A stretch of 64,000 nt of DNA, taken from NCBI GenBank assembly GCA_008080745.1, contig SHMX01000003.1, positions 406,971 through 470,970 of the forward strand, written 5' to 3'. The translations under genes were made by a program, and so were the position numbers. Origin of the DNA: Candidatus Thorarchaeota archaeon. Lineage in GTDB: Archaea; Asgardarchaeota; Thorarchaeia; Thorarchaeales; Thorarchaeaceae. Positions 44,568 through 53,600 of this stretch are shown piece by piece. The notes under the pieces are model-generated. The model did no database searches. It had not been told where the DNA came from and saw nothing but the letters and a program-made list of their open reading frames with translations. Numbering within the stretch: position 1 is the first letter of the stretch; each line of letters begins with the position of its first letter.

Positions 44568-44632
44568 AATATCTCCTCAGATATGCAATATTAGAAAGTA
44601 GCTAACTATAAAGAAATAGTTTTTGTAAGAGA

Positions 44633-44646
44633 GGGGGAGGACCCCC
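44633..44646 (-). terminator. Terminator of the acyl-CoA dehydrogenase gene
   Basis: On the minus strand GGGGG-TCCT-CCCCC is followed by TCTCTTACAAAAACT. It lies nine bases after the stop codon. Confidence 0.5.
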
Positions 44647-44654
44647 AAATCTTA

Positions 44655-45824
44655 CTATTTTGGATAAAATTGCTTGAATACTTCGCGTTGAATAAGAAAC
44701 CTCAGAATCTCTGCAGTTCCACCACCGATAGTCATTAATCGTGCATCTCTGAGAAAACGTTCTACTGGATATTCAGTAGTGTAACCAGATCCACCAAGTA
44801 TCTGAAGTGCATCGTTTGTGATTTCAATTGCAGCTTCAGTAGTATAGAGTTTTGCAATAGATGCTTCACGAGTAATAGGTTCACCCCTATCGTACTTGCG
44901 AGCAGCCGCAAGAGTCAAAGCTCTACCAGCTTCAAGTTTCATTGACATATTTGCAATCTTGAAGCTTACTCCTTCAAACATTCTAATAGGTCTTCCAAAC
45001 TGTTCACGCTCATTAGCATGTTTTACAGATACTTCGTATGGAGTGCGTCCATATCCAATAGCCTCACCAGCTATTGCTGTACGTTCACTATCCAATTCAT
45101 CCATCAAAATTTTGAATCCATCTCCGGTTTCCCCTAGGAGTTTATCAGGACCAACTCGAACATCCTCCATCTTTAGCCAAGAAACACGAGCAGATTTCAT
45201 CCCTAGTAGGTCATGGTCCTTGACAATACTGAAACCATCTGCTTCCGTATCTACAATAAAAGCAGACATCCCCTTCTTGGAATTGACAGAGGGGTCTGTG
45301 ATTGCAAAACAAACCATATAGTCAGCTTGGCTTCCGTTAGTGATGAATCGTTTCTCTCCATTTATAACCCATTCATCTCCGTCCTTAACAGCCTGAGTCT
45401 TCATCCCAGCTGTATCAGAGCCAACATCAGGTTCGGTGATGCCTATACAACCGATTTTCTCTCCCTCCACAATCGGTTTTAGATATTTGATTTTTTGTTC
45501 TTCAGTACCAAACTTGCTTACTGGCATACCATAGAGGGTAGTAGATGCCATTCTGGCCATGTCGAGACCACCATTTACTGCACTAATCTCCTCAGCCACG
45601 ATTATCTCATAAGAGAGTCCCTTATGGGAGCCACCAACTGATTCTTCATGCAGTACACCCATGTATCCTGCAGACCCAATCTTTCTCAAGATATCCTTTG
45701 GATATGGGCCATGGTCAATTTCATCTGCAATGGGGCCAATTTCACGTTCGCAGAATTCACGTACTTCTTCACGAAACTTGATTTCATCATCAGTCCAGAG
45801 AGCCGTATTTAGATAGTCTGTCAT
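44655..45824 (-). CDS. Acyl-CoA dehydrogenase
   Basis: 389 residues, the usual length. FAD enzyme that desaturates acyl-CoA and passes electrons to an electron-transfer flavoprotein. Marks are ITEPDVGSDTAGMKT, RFITNGSQADYM, LGMKSARVS and LGGSGYTTEYPVERFLRDAR. The C-terminal glutamate of the short- and medium-chain enzymes is replaced (IGGGTAEI), while E247 in ELDSERTAIAG matches the base used by isovaleryl-CoA and long-chain enzymes. A branched or longer substrate is thus more likely. The regulator gene just upstream may control it. Confidence 0.93.
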   Translation of the reverse strand: MTDYLNTALWTDDEIKFREEVREFCEREIGPIADEIDHGPYPKDILRKIGSAGYMGVLHEESVGGSHKGLSYEIIVAEEISAVNGGLDMARMASTTLYGMPVSKFGTEEQKIKYLKPIVEGEKIGCIGITEPDVGSDTAGMKTQAVKDGDEWVINGEKRFITNGSQADYMVCFAITDPSVNSKKGMSAFIVDTEADGFSIVKDHDLLGMKSARVSWLKMEDVRVGPDKLLGETGDGFKILMDELDSERTAIAGEAIGYGRTPYEVSVKHANEREQFGRPIRMFEGVSFKIANMSMKLEAGRALTLAAARKYDRGEPITREASIAKLYTTEAAIEITNDALQILGGSGYTTEYPVERFLRDARLMTIGGGTAEILRFLIQREVFKQFYPK

Positions 45825-45883
45825 GCTGATAACCAGTCTTCTCCACGGAATAAGACCCTTAAATTAGTAGCTGAGGATGATAA

Positions 45884-46228
45884 TTAGGTTTCTTTCATAT
45901 CTTCCCGCATAGCTTCAAAAGCCAATTTTTTCGCTGCCTCTCGTTTTAATACTATCTCTTCAGCCTGAATACGAATCTCCTCGAACAACTGACGGCGTCC
46001 AGAGATCGATTTCTCGACAAAAGCTGCAACCGCTTCTGAGCGACTCCGGAAGATTTCAAGTTCTACCAGAGCATCTAGAATCTCTACTATATCAGAACTC
46101 ATACGGGTCATTACGGAAATCTCTCGTTTCTTGAGTCCAAATCCTTCTGATGAAAAGCGTGATCGTAGTTCCTCCATCCAGGTGATCCCCGAACTCTCTG
46201 ATTCTGTAACTGATTCTTCCTCGGACAA
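45884..46228 (-). CDS. Ribbon-helix-helix-like regulator
   Basis: 114 residues. A flexible acidic front (1-35) is followed by EISVMTRMSSDIVEILDALV and a second helix (SRSEAVAAFVEKSI), the order of a ribbon-helix-helix DNA-binding dimer, then a charged helix to the end. The start is TTG. It lies 60 bases upstream of the acyl-CoA dehydrogenase gene on the same strand, and a perfect palindrome lies 79 bases before its start, which suits an autoregulatory operator. Confidence 0.7.
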   Translation of the reverse strand: MSEEESVTESESSGITWMEELRSRFSSEGFGLKKREISVMTRMSSDIVEILDALVELEIFRSRSEAVAAFVEKSISGRRQLFEEIRIQAEEIVLKREAAKKLAFEAMREDMKET

Positions 46229-46306
46229 TGAAACTCAGCTCATTTTTTCTATTGTAAGAACGCATCTAAGGTTTATGTATGCCACCAAAGAGTTAATATT
46301 TGTATT

Positions 46307-46323
46307 ATGTAATAGTATTACAT
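46307..46323 (-). promoter_or_regulatory. Palindromic candidate operator
   Basis: ATGTAAT-AGT-ATTACAT is a perfect inverted repeat with seven-base arms. It is upstream of the ribbon-helix-helix gene, whose dimers normally bind such sites. Assignment is by position and symmetry only. Confidence 0.4.
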
Positions 46324-46365
46324 GATACTGGAGATTAACTTCGGTCCCTAGTTGAATTGTGCAAA

Positions 46366-46395
46366 GGAAGTGTCCATCAAAATATGGACACCTCC
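46366..46395 (-). terminator. Strong hairpin after the DUF35 gene
   Basis: GGA-GTGTCCAT pairs with ATGGACAC-TCC (11 pairs, one mismatch) around a six-base loop, ten bases after the stop at 46405. It probably ends the GTPase-to-DUF35 transcript. Confidence 0.55.
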
Positions 46396-46404
46396 ACTAT
46401 ATTC

Positions 46405-46725
46405 TCATTTTTCAGTGAAGTGAAACAGACCATCACTACCCTTCTGGATTATCACAGAACAGCCAACCTCAAGAGAGGATATTGCATCCTTATCCCCATG
46501 ACATAGGATTGTCGCACCACTAGAGGTTTCAATTAGAGCTAAAATGAGGGGTGGTTCAAAGCCTTCAGGAGGCATTTGGGAGATTGTATAGCTAAGGATT
46601 GTTCCTTCAGATCCCAAAGGAATCTCTTCTATAATATCAATGGCTGGGCCACAATAAGGACAGAAACTCCTTGCAGGATAAATTGTTCTATTACATTCAG
46701 AGCATCGTGAGGCTATTTCTGTCAT
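46405..46725 (-). CDS. DUF35-type zinc-ribbon/OB-fold acyl-CoA-binding protein
   Basis: 106 residues. All four ribbon cysteines are present (CSECNRTIYPARSFCPYC), followed by an OB fold (GSEGTILSYTISQMP, PLILALIETSSGATILCH). This is the minimal length of the family that channels acyl-CoA between thiolase-fold enzymes. Start is the ATG at 46725 directly after GGGG; a longer frame to 46794 would add a hydrophobic leader that the family does not have. There is no thiolase next to it; the nearest are at 59 kb and 12 kb. Confidence 0.88.
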   Translation of the reverse strand: MTEIASRCSECNRTIYPARSFCPYCGPAIDIIEEIPLGSEGTILSYTISQMPPEGFEPPLILALIETSSGATILCHGDKDAISSLEVGCSVIIQKGSDGLFHFTEK

Positions 46726-46790
46726 ATAATCCCCATTCTCAATGAAAACGCAACTACTGAAAAGCATTACGAGTAAGTGAAATATTAGAA

Positions 46791-47141
46791 TCAAGCAGAA
46801 GGTCTAGTCTTCAAGGTGCGAATAACAGATTTGAGATGTTTCTTGATGAATTTTCGAAATTTAGGATCTTCAGATAGATAGATCATGGTGGAATCTTGCA
46901 TTCCATCAATGTTACCATCGACTTCAACTGCATCACCCAGTTCGATTAAATCCCGTTTGAATATACCTTCAATTGCATGAGGAGAGAATCCTTCCTTTTT
47001 AAAGACTGGAAAGATTTGTCCTTTAGTTCCAGCGCCTTTTAGTTTTAGAAGAGAAAGAATTAGAAGCCAATGATGCCATGCAAGAGTATAGTTTTCTAAA
47101 AATCTCATGACTTCGGAGAGTGAGCGTGTCACGGTTTTCAC
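46791..47141 (-). CDS. Small basic helical protein, last member of the GTPase operon
   Basis: 116 residues. The helix order and the strand pair near residue 70-92 suggest a winged-helix-like fold (KGAGTKGQIFPVFKKEGFSP, DLIELGDAVEVDGNIDG). The end is strongly basic (KKHLKSVIRTLKTRPSA). Start is a GTG one base after the stop of the coiled-coil gene, so the two are translationally coupled. No family recognised. Confidence 0.6.
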   Translation of the reverse strand: MKTVTRSLSEVMRFLENYTLAWHHWLLILSLLKLKGAGTKGQIFPVFKKEGFSPHAIEGIFKRDLIELGDAVEVDGNIDGMQDSTMIYLSEDPKFRKFIKKHLKSVIRTLKTRPSA

Positions 47142-47142
47142 C

Positions 47143-48540
47143 TCACTCTTCAGCAGAAGAATCAGATTCTTCTCCTACTTCGTCTGTTTTGGATTCACCA
47201 TCCGAATCATCAGGTGTTTCTTGTATAGCATCCTTGATACTCTTTGGACGAATCTTATCATCCTTAATTTCAACAAGACCTATGTCAACAAATTTCTGAA
47301 GATTTCGTTTCAATAATACAGTTGGTACTCCCAGAGCTTGAGAGATATGTTGTAGAGGCAGCCAAGAATATTCTTTATCAGCAATAAGGAAGTATGCTTT
47401 GAATGCAGGTTCGTCTTCAGCTACTTGATAGAGCATATCCCAACGCGCTTTTAGTTCCTCAATCTGCTTATTTAGAGCAACTAATTCTGCCTCATGGGTA
47501 TCATTAAGGCCCCGCTTGGAAGAGAGTTCATCACTCATGGAAATAATTTTCCACTCAAGCTCTCCAACTTTTTCATTAAGACCTGCAATTTGTTGTTGAT
47601 AAGTTTGAATAGTTTCATCTTTCTGTTCGATTCGTTCTTCCAATTCAGAGATGGTACCAGTTAAACTAGCTACTTCCTTCATTTTCTCTTCATAGTCACT
47701 TGTTATATCTTTGGCATCTTCAAGAGAAGCGATTAACTCTTTTTGCTGTTTCAATTCAGATTCAGCTTCTCGAAGAGAACCCTTAAGGACAGAGATTTCA
47801 TGTCCACGACCCTCCATTTGACCAGAGAGTTCAGAATAAAGATCTCTGAGTCGGTCCATATCACTTTCCATTTCGTCAATGATCTCTTCTTTCATTCGTA
47901 AGCGCTCTTCCATCTCCTTGGATTTTGCTCGCCATCTCCTTGCAGAAGACCTTTCTTGTTCCAGTTGTACGTCAAGCTCATTGACTCGGGCATATAATTG
48001 AATAATTTTACCTTGAAGAGAACTTGTGGATCTGCCCACATTACGGATTGCTCCGCGGGATGCCTTTTCTAAGATATCTTTTGCAGATTCCTGTCCTTCT
48101 TGAATAGTATCGTAAATTGGTCCAAGCAATTTTCCTGGATCTAAACCGGTTTCTAGTTCATCTTGTACTGTCTTAATTGCCTTTGTTGCAAAAACTCCCA
48201 ATCCCATTGATTGGAATTTTTTCTTTAGAGATTGCATCATAGTGCTTACTTGTTCCTGAACAAAGGGATCTGTGGCTTTGACCGTGTCCTCGATCGAGGC
48301 AAGAATATCAACGATTCTAAATTCGATTCGTTGGAAAGTTTCATCAATGATTGATGCTTCTTGCTCTTGAGTTACGGAATCATCGGGCTCCTTCTCATCG
48401 GTTTCTTCGGGTATAGGAAACGGAATGGTTTCTGTGGAACCCCCGATACTCCTTTTCATGGCTGCTTCCATGAGTCGTTTTGTTTCAGCTTCCAAATCTG
48501 GAATATCTGTTAGCTCAGAATCTCCGTTTTCTTCAGGCAA
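47143..48540 (-). CDS. Coiled-coil protein with C-terminal winged-helix domain
   Basis: 465 residues. The first 65 are acidic and probably disordered. About 66-170 form helices (FQRIEFRIVDILASIED), and residues 175-365 are a long coiled coil with heptads (LYARVNELDVQLEQE, MKEEIIDEMESDMDRLRDLY). Residues 375-440 look like a winged helix (SWLPLQHISQALGVPTVLLK, LVEIKDDKIRPKS). The end is acidic. Start is TTG with GAGGTG before it. It may be a tether or scaffold working with the longin-Arf GTPase two genes upstream. Confidence 0.75.
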   Translation of the reverse strand: MPEENGDSELTDIPDLEAETKRLMEAAMKRSIGGSTETIPFPIPEETDEKEPDDSVTQEQEASIIDETFQRIEFRIVDILASIEDTVKATDPFVQEQVSTMMQSLKKKFQSMGLGVFATKAIKTVQDELETGLDPGKLLGPIYDTIQEGQESAKDILEKASRGAIRNVGRSTSSLQGKIIQLYARVNELDVQLEQERSSARRWRAKSKEMEERLRMKEEIIDEMESDMDRLRDLYSELSGQMEGRGHEISVLKGSLREAESELKQQKELIASLEDAKDITSDYEEKMKEVASLTGTISELEERIEQKDETIQTYQQQIAGLNEKVGELEWKIISMSDELSSKRGLNDTHEAELVALNKQIEELKARWDMLYQVAEDEPAFKAYFLIADKEYSWLPLQHISQALGVPTVLLKRNLQKFVDIGLVEIKDDKIRPKSIKDAIQETPDDSDGESKTDEVGEESDSSAEE

Positions 48541-48551
48541 CTATTAGCACC

Positions 48552-48920
48552 TCAAACTGCGACTCCAGGATGACCTAGTGCTATAAGCTGGGAAGAAGTT
48601 TCACGAATACCATCAGTGATTTTCGCAGCTTCTTGAATTCTATTCATGAGCTCTTTTCTGAATTGAATTGCTGTCAGTTCGCCACTATCGAGTCGTCGAG
48701 TGAGTTCACTCCGCTCTCTCTGAAGTTCTTCACGTCTGGCAACCAAACGCTGATATTCAGCAATTAGCTGGGTTATCTTCTCCTTTGATTCAGGAGTCTG
48801 TTCAACTTCTGACTTTTTGGGAGTGCGTTCTGGAGCTTCGACTCTCATTATTTCGCGACCTCGTACAACGGTCTTCTTTTCTTTCTTTTCTTTACGTCTC
48901 CATCTGTCGAATAATCCCAT
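48552..48920 (-). CDS. Short coiled-coil protein
   Basis: 122 residues. A basic front (FDRWRRKEKKEKK) is followed by a disordered segment and a helical hairpin (about 50-115; EKITQLIAEYQRLVARREEL, QIRKELMNRI-like helix). The basic aromatic N-terminus might lie on membrane. The ATG at 48920 follows GAGGTGG by eight bases; the GTG upstream is part of that site. Third gene of the GTPase operon, 11 bases from the next gene. Confidence 0.7.
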   Translation of the reverse strand: MGLFDRWRRKEKKEKKTVVRGREIMRVEAPERTPKKSEVEQTPESKEKITQLIAEYQRLVARREELQRERSELTRRLDSGELTAIQFRKELMNRIQEAAKITDGIRETSSQLIALGHPGVAV

Positions 48921-48934
48921 TTGGATTTCCACCT

Positions 48935-49495
48935 CTATTTCATAAATTCTTCTACTTCTTTAAGTCGTGATTCCAATTTCTCTCGCATCTGACTCGCGAC
49001 CTCTGCTTTTTCATAGTACTCATCAGCACTAGCAGGATCGGTCATGGCCATCTCTTCAAATTCGGATTCCTTCTCAAAGAGTCTTGCTATCTTTAGCTTC
49101 AATTCATCAGTAACCCGCTCTAGTTCCTCACGAGATTGGGTTTCTGAGGTATCTTCTTCGGTCGTGGATTCATCCTCAATTGAGTCAGTAATAACAACAC
49201 TCGACTTACCTAGCTCGGATTCCTCCATGCCCATAATGTGAACCTTGATTCCCTGATTCAATCGTTTTTCAAGGGTTTCAAGTCTGCTCATAATGCCATC
49301 CATTGTATCATGCAATTTCTTGATGGCTACTGTCTGACGATTTATCGTCTTGAATATCTCATCTGCAAATTTTTCGAATTCTAATCCGTATGTGAAACTA
49401 TCGAGGGATTTTTTGATGCGGTCAATTTCATCTATTAGTCGTACTCGTTCCTCTTCGCTAATGATACTCTTGGTTATATCACTCATATCTACCAT
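48935..49495 (-). CDS. Coiled-coil partner protein of the GTPase operon
   Basis: 186 residues, mainly helical: helix bundle at 12-75 (RVRLIDEIDRIKKSLDSF, IFKTINRQTVAIKKLHDTM), a short strand segment, an acidic linker (EDESTTEEDTSE) and a C-terminal coiled coil. Its ATG directly follows the TAA of the GTPase gene, with no space, so expression is coupled. A second ATG three codons on is possible. Effector or regulator of the GTPase is an attractive idea without proof. Confidence 0.7.
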   Translation of the reverse strand: MVDMSDITKSIISEEERVRLIDEIDRIKKSLDSFTYGLEFEKFADEIFKTINRQTVAIKKLHDTMDGIMSRLETLEKRLNQGIKVHIMGMEESELGKSSVVITDSIEDESTTEEDTSETQSREELERVTDELKLKIARLFEKESEFEEMAMTDPASADEYYEKAEVASQMREKLESRLKEVEEFMK

Positions 49496-50377
49496 TTAGT
49501 CCACCTCGATATCTCCCACTATATGAAAATCAATCTCTTCAAAAGCCAGCATCCTAAGAAGTTCTAGCCATCTGTCACGAAAATCACGTTTATTTGCCTG
49601 CATACCGTATGCAGGGACTCCAAGCCGTTTGGAAACCTCCTCAGGAGATAGTGCTCCTTTCAGGTCCTGCTTATTCGCGACAGCAATTATTCTTGCATAA
49701 GGAAGCTCCGCTCTTAAGACCGGATACGCTACACGTTTGGTCCATGATATATTATCCTTCGTGGAGTCACTTACAATGACGACCATGCTCCCTGAACGAA
49801 TAATCTTCCCCCATTCCTGTACAAAACGATCCTGACCACCGAGATCAAACATGCTGAAAACATATGGATCAAAATTTCCGCGTAATAATGCTTTATCACC
49901 GAAAAAGGTTGGTACATAATCCTGTGGTGGTCCTTGTGAGGGAAGAGTAGCTAGTTCTAGTAAAGTTGTTTTGCCTGTACCACCATGACCTGCCAGACAG
50001 ACTTTCACAGGAATTCGTCCTACTATCTTACGAAAGTGAGAACCAAAGGATGAGAAATCAGTTGATTTCCAAGCCCCACTCTCCAGCAAATCTTGATAGT
50101 CCTCCATGAATTTTGAAACTAGGCCCATAAGTGCCTCATGGACCTTTCTAATGGAGGCTTGTCGGTCCATTGTAACTATAAATTGGGTGTCGTGACTATT
50201 CATGTACATGTATCTATAACGTTCAATCTCCAGATTGTCTATTTTCCATTCTTGGAGCTTTTTCGCAGAGGAAGACACTAACATCATAACTGCGTTTGAA
50301 TCTAAATCGATGTTTGGGATGATTATATCTTCAAATAGTGTTTCGCCATCTCGGAATATGTGGATTTCACGAATCAT
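49496..50377 (-). CDS. Arf-like small GTPase with N-terminal longin-like domain
   Basis: 293 residues. Residues 1-115 fit a longin fold (IREIHIFRDGETLFEDIII, QFIVTMDRQASIRKVHEAL). Residues 122-290 are a GTPase with the P-loop GHGGTGKT (130-137), switch I threonine in YVPTFFGD (T157), DLGGQ (178-182, with the catalytic-type glutamine) and NKQD (235-238), the Arf/SRP-receptor-beta type. The usual SAK motif is replaced by QANKRD. No N-terminal lipid anchor site is obvious. It heads a five-gene operon with coiled-coil proteins. Longin and Arf partners are normally separate proteins; here they are fused. Confidence 0.88.
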   Translation of the reverse strand: MIREIHIFRDGETLFEDIIIPNIDLDSNAVMMLVSSSAKKLQEWKIDNLEIERYRYMYMNSHDTQFIVTMDRQASIRKVHEALMGLVSKFMEDYQDLLESGAWKSTDFSSFGSHFRKIVGRIPVKVCLAGHGGTGKTTLLELATLPSQGPPQDYVPTFFGDKALLRGNFDPYVFSMFDLGGQDRFVQEWGKIIRSGSMVVIVSDSTKDNISWTKRVAYPVLRAELPYARIIAVANKQDLKGALSPEEVSKRLGVPAYGMQANKRDFRDRWLELLRMLAFEEIDFHIVGDIEVD

Positions 50378-50574
50378 CTAGTAGTCACTCCGGCACCCGC
50401 ATTGCATGATGACACACAGCTGCTCATCTAGGTCCCTAAACAAATCTACTCCAAATAGGAATTTGAGGGTATGTTGTTTATCATTCATTATTGGGATTTT
50501 GAACATTTTTTGTATCACCGTGCTGAATCGTAATATTCTAACATTTCTCATTAATCATAATAAAGATAGGAGAA

Positions 50575-50594
50575 AGGGAGGATAAACCCCCTCT
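50575..50594 (-). terminator. Candidate terminator after the giant surface-protein gene
   Basis: On the minus strand a G-rich arm pairs with a CC-TCCC arm around TTTAT (six pairs with one bulge), followed by TTCTCCTATCTTTATT. It lies about 22 bases after the stop at 50616. Confidence 0.4.
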
Positions 50595-50615
50595 CAACTA
50601 TCTCAGTGGTAGGTT

Positions 50616-53600
50616 TTATTCTTCTAATTCGTCCTCCTCAGGTTCATCTAAGTCAGACTCTTCAGTATCGATTTCTGCAGAGGCTTCGTCCTCAGCTTCA
50701 CTAGCGGTATCCTCTTCTTCGGACTCGGACACATCAGTGTCGGACTCGCTATCCTCGCTGGATACTTCTTCCTCGGCTGGTTCTTCTACCTCTTCGACTT
50801 CTTCTTCGGGAGTCTCTTCAATACCTTCCTCAGAAACCTCGGGTTCGGTAATGCTTTCATCTTCAGCTTCAATCTCAGCTTCACCCTCTATCGAGTCAGT
50901 TTCAGCATCATCTTCAGGAAGTTCAGCTTCTTCGTCACCCAAGTCATCCTCTGTAGACTCTGTTTCTTCGACTTCATCAATGTCCTCAGGAAGATCATCA
51001 GACTCAATATCTACCTCGTCAACCGTGATGGCATCAAGTTCTGCACTAAGTTCCTCCTCAATTGAGGGGCCAGTGTCAACAAAGTCTGTGCCTTCAGTTC
51101 CAATCTCGTCAAGTGCATCTAGTTCACCTAGAAGATCATCGGTCTCATCTGTGAGAAGATCTTCATAGGGCTCTTCGATGAACTCATCGATTACTGGAGC
51201 GGTAATGTCGAGATCAGCCAATCCAGGAGCTAGGATATCTGATACAACCATGCCCATGGTGGCAATACCTTCGACACTAGCAGGCTTACCATTCTCGATG
51301 TCACTGATTGCTCGGTTAATCTGTTTGATGTGGAATGGAACTCTCCATCTCTGAATAGCTACTACTGCCAAGCCTATTACAATGAATAGACCAGTCATTA
51401 CACCGATAGTTGTCAGAGTTGAAACTGGTACTCTAAAGCCAGTACCCAGAATGTCAACGGTTGGTTCAGAAACAGTCACACGAAGTGTGGATGTCTTATT
51501 CTGATACATCGGAGCGGATGCAGAGATACTTAGTTCATATGGAGCTGATTGGATAACACCAATCTGAGCTGTAGTCAATTGAATTGAGTAATGTGTTCCA
51601 TTGAAGGTGAAGTCATCCAGATCAAAGGAGGTTACTGGAGTTGTCAGAGTCATCTCAAGACCAGATATTGTTGGAGTCATTGGTACATCTGATGATATAT
51701 CCAAGAACTGCCAAGTAAGGAGGAAGTTCATCCCGTCCTCTACAACCCGATCCTGTCCCGTCAATGAAGTGTCTGCATATATAATGAGAGTTGGATGGAT
51801 GGTTATTGAGGTGTAGTTCTGCAGTGTTGCAGTGATGTTCAATGTGAACATACCAGGAATCTTACTGATTGGCATTAATGACGGATTGAAGTTCATCAGA
51901 TAGGTTCCACTGGAGGATCGATAGGTTGCGGTGAATGGTTCACCAGCGTACATCATTGTGATGCTAGCTCCTGCAAGAGCACCAGTGAGGTCAACCTGAA
52001 GATCTGCTACTTCGAACTCCAGAATCACATCAATACCTGTCACACCATATGTTGTAGTGTATATGTCCTCATTAGGTGTAAGAGAGGTGTCAACTGTTGC
52101 TATGGTAACAGGGATAACCAAATCAGGTATAGTATAGTTCTCGTTATCTACCCGGACAATCAAGTTGTAACTGCCAGCGGGCACTTGAGAGGTATCTACT
52201 GTCACTGCATAATCGTTTGGAGATGGTAAGAAGGTCAAAGCATATTGAGTTGTGTAGCCACTCCAAATATAGTAGACATAGACATTCTCTAGAGTTTCAG
52301 TAACCAAGTAGATTCGGTTGACTTCAACCTGAAGGTCGAAAGTCTCGGACCACTTGTAAGTGGGAGAATCCTGAGTTGGTGCCACCTTTATACATTCACC
52401 CTCAATTGGGTCAATGTATAATGATGTCATGTTCACGTTGTCAACATAGTTAGGCAATGTGTATGTGAAGGTTAGATTGTAGGCACCATAAGAGGCAGCA
52501 AACCAATCATCTGATGTTAGCTGAATCTCAAAAGTTCCATCACCATTATTGGTCATGACCCATGAGTAATCATCCATAGTGATTGTGACCTCAGCACCTA
52601 ACCAAATGAAACCACCATGTAAGTCATCGTAGAGAGATGCTGTGATGGTGAAATCATCTGTCCAATTCACATGTCCAATCGGATCAATCACCAGTGAAGC
52701 ATCTGTCTCTTGGACCAATACTATAACAGTAGTCAGTTGATGGCTTGCATATCCAGACTTCTCCATTGTGATTTGTATCACATAGACCGAACCTTGCACA
52801 TTAGCATTCATATTCAGAGCCTTGGTATCAACCGTAAAGGTGTACCAACCACCACCAAGATTGTACATTGTTGCAATCTCAGTGGAGGGGCTAAGTAATT
52901 GATACAGTTGACTATCAGGGTTGTCAATTGTTCCGCCATCCAGAGTGTTATTCCAATAGAAGGTAACATTGAACACATCTGCATAGAATTGTTCAAAGTA
53001 TTGACTATCTAGGACTATCTCATTCGGTACGGAATTAATTCTGACAAATACAGTTGTGATCGCAGTGGTTGCATCAGCCATTGTTGCAGTGATGGTAATT
53101 GCATAGAGGTCATCCTCCATAGGTACCGCATCAAATGCATTCAGAGTGGTATTGTATATTCCACCAGCGTATGGATCTAGAGTACCTGATTGGTCAACCA
53201 CGAACTCCATGTACCAATTGTATGCCACTGTAGCCCCAAGCACTGGGTCATTATCACGGGACTGATCCATTAAAGTAATCTCGATATCGAAGGTGTGAGT
53301 CCAATATGCCTCTAATGGGCTCTCAGCTGAACCATATTCAGTCTGAATGAACAATGGAATCCTAACAGTGATATTCAGAAATACTTGGGCATCCTCGTGA
53401 TTAGTCAATGACATAGTGATATCTAAACAGTAATCTCCAGACTCGATCAGAGTATTGACTTGGAATCGGTAGGTACCAGCCCCAAGATACTCAACTGTGA
53501 CGGATTTGCTCCAATTATGCACATAGCTTGCACCAGCAAGCCCTGTACCATCAGTTCTATTGAATACGAGGTCAAAGTGAAGAGATTCACCCCAATCAAC

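Noticed and set aside
50737-51168. Serine-rich frame of 143 codons on the plus strand
   Set aside because: It is antisense to the Asp/Glu/Ser-rich tail of the giant protein; GAA and GAT codons read backwards give serine. No ribosome binding site and no independent evidence.
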